Assembly (NCBI GenBank): GCA_937871985.1
Contig: CALMPB010000160.1
Coordinates: forward strand, 1 to 6,496
Reading direction: 5' to 3'
Length of the DNA stretch: 6,496 nucleotides
From: an uncultured Burkholderiaceae bacterium
GTDB taxonomy: Bacteria; Pseudomonadota; Gammaproteobacteria; Burkholderiales; Burkholderiaceae
Part shown: positions 6,112 to 6,496 of the stretch, one piece after another
Numbering within the stretch: position 1 is the stretch's first letter
Layout of the letters: every line of letters starts with the position of its first letter
Notes under the pieces: generated by a model
What the model saw: the letters and a program-made list of their open reading frames with translations, nothing else
Told to the model about the DNA's origin: nothing
Database searches by the model: none
Translations under genes and position numbers: made by a program

Positions 6112-6496
6112 AGAGTCCATGCCGTCAGCCCGGCAGATCGGCCTCGTAATCGTGAGCGCCGTCGGCATCATCGAATCACTCAACATCAAGGCAGAGGTGC
6201 TTCTGCGGCTACCGAGTGTATCGCTCATCGGCCAACCGGCAGTCGCGGCATTGCTCGATATCGTTGACGAAACGTCCGCGAGCACGTTGATCTCACGGTT
6301 CGGCACACCGCCGCGCGGCGGCAGCGCTCGGGAAAAACACCATCACGCCACACGACTGTTCGTACACTGCGAACGGCTTCCCGGCGCCGAAGCTAATGGC
6401 CGTTGGTTGATTCTGCTCGAGACCCCGTTTCCCTCGGTCGCGCCCGCAGCCGCAGCGCGGTGCGCAGAGCGCACCAAAATTCCCAGGCTGGCCGCC
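6101..6496 (+). CDS. PAS-domain sensory/regulatory protein, N-terminal part (3' end outside the window)
   Basis: The frame from ATG 6101 is open to the last base (132 codons visible). Residues 12 to about 100 look like a PAS sensor domain. IGLVIVSAVGIIESLNIKAE is followed by a leucine helix and SLIGQP, matching the usual order of strand, G-x-I, N-x-x-A-E and 'L-I-G-x-P' in PAS folds, and RLFVHCERLP with RWLILLETP fits the last two strands. There is no signal peptide or membrane segment in the visible part, so it is probably cytoplasmic. The output domain is cut off; it could be a histidine kinase, a sigma-54 activator or a diguanylate cyclase. ATG 6095 and ATG 6119 are in the same frame. ATG 6119 has GAAGAG (6110-6115) close upstream, while ATG 6101 overlaps the TolC stop by 11 bases. 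Either way it is translationally coupled to the channel gene. Confidence 0.65.
   Translation, partial: MRTEESMPSARQIGLVIVSAVGIIESLNIKAEVLLRLPSVSLIGQPAVAALLDIVDETSASTLISRFGTPPRGGSAREKHHHATRLFVHCERLPGAEANGRWLILLETPFPSVAPAAAARCAERTKIPRLAA

Noticed and set aside
1..6496. CRISPR arrays, tRNA or rRNA genes, intact insertion sequences
   Set aside because: No regularly spaced repeats, no cloverleaf-like or conserved rRNA sequence, and no recognisable transposase or paired terminal repeats with target duplication were found by reading both strands.

Overview
The window looks like a chromosomal segment of a GC-rich betaproteobacterium, most likely of the Alcaligenaceae (Achromobacter/Bordetella type). 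This rests on the strong G/C bias at third codon positions in the first gene, the style of the GC-rich palindromic intergenic DNA, and the protein families present. The genus is an inference, not a proof.

Layout. Positions 1-1064 hold the 3' part of a gene for the large membrane subunit (DctM) of a TRAP-type solute transporter, the end of a conserved metabolic operon. A gene-free stretch (1065-1744) follows. It carries a large GC-rich composite palindrome (1100-1273, with smaller hairpins nested inside) and a second perfect-looking hairpin (1333-1366). Beyond it the DNA is less GC-rich and looks accessory: a patatin-like lipid acyl hydrolase gene (1745-2632, +), then about 500 bases that appear to hold the remains of a decayed minus-strand gene (about 2640-3137), then a small exported FlhE-like protein (3315-3758, +).

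The right-hand part is organised around a divergent pair. On the minus strand, 3822-4412 encodes a Ser/Thr-rich 196-residue protein that I do not recognise. It is interrupted by a run of nine G in frame, and gain or loss of one G would truncate it at once. Divergent from it is a TolC-type outer-membrane export channel (to 6111), whose start is unclear because no ATG precedes the signal peptide. Overlapping the channel's stop is the beginning of a protein with an N-terminal PAS sensory domain, which runs off the window at 6496.

How the genes may work together. The TolC-like channel and the PAS gene overlap and are almost certainly co-transcribed, which suggests a regulated export system (type I secretion or efflux) whose other parts lie to the right of the window. 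The divergent poly-G gene could be a phase-variable partner or substrate, but this is only inference from position and composition. No RNA genes, CRISPR arrays, intact insertion sequences or attachment sites were seen.
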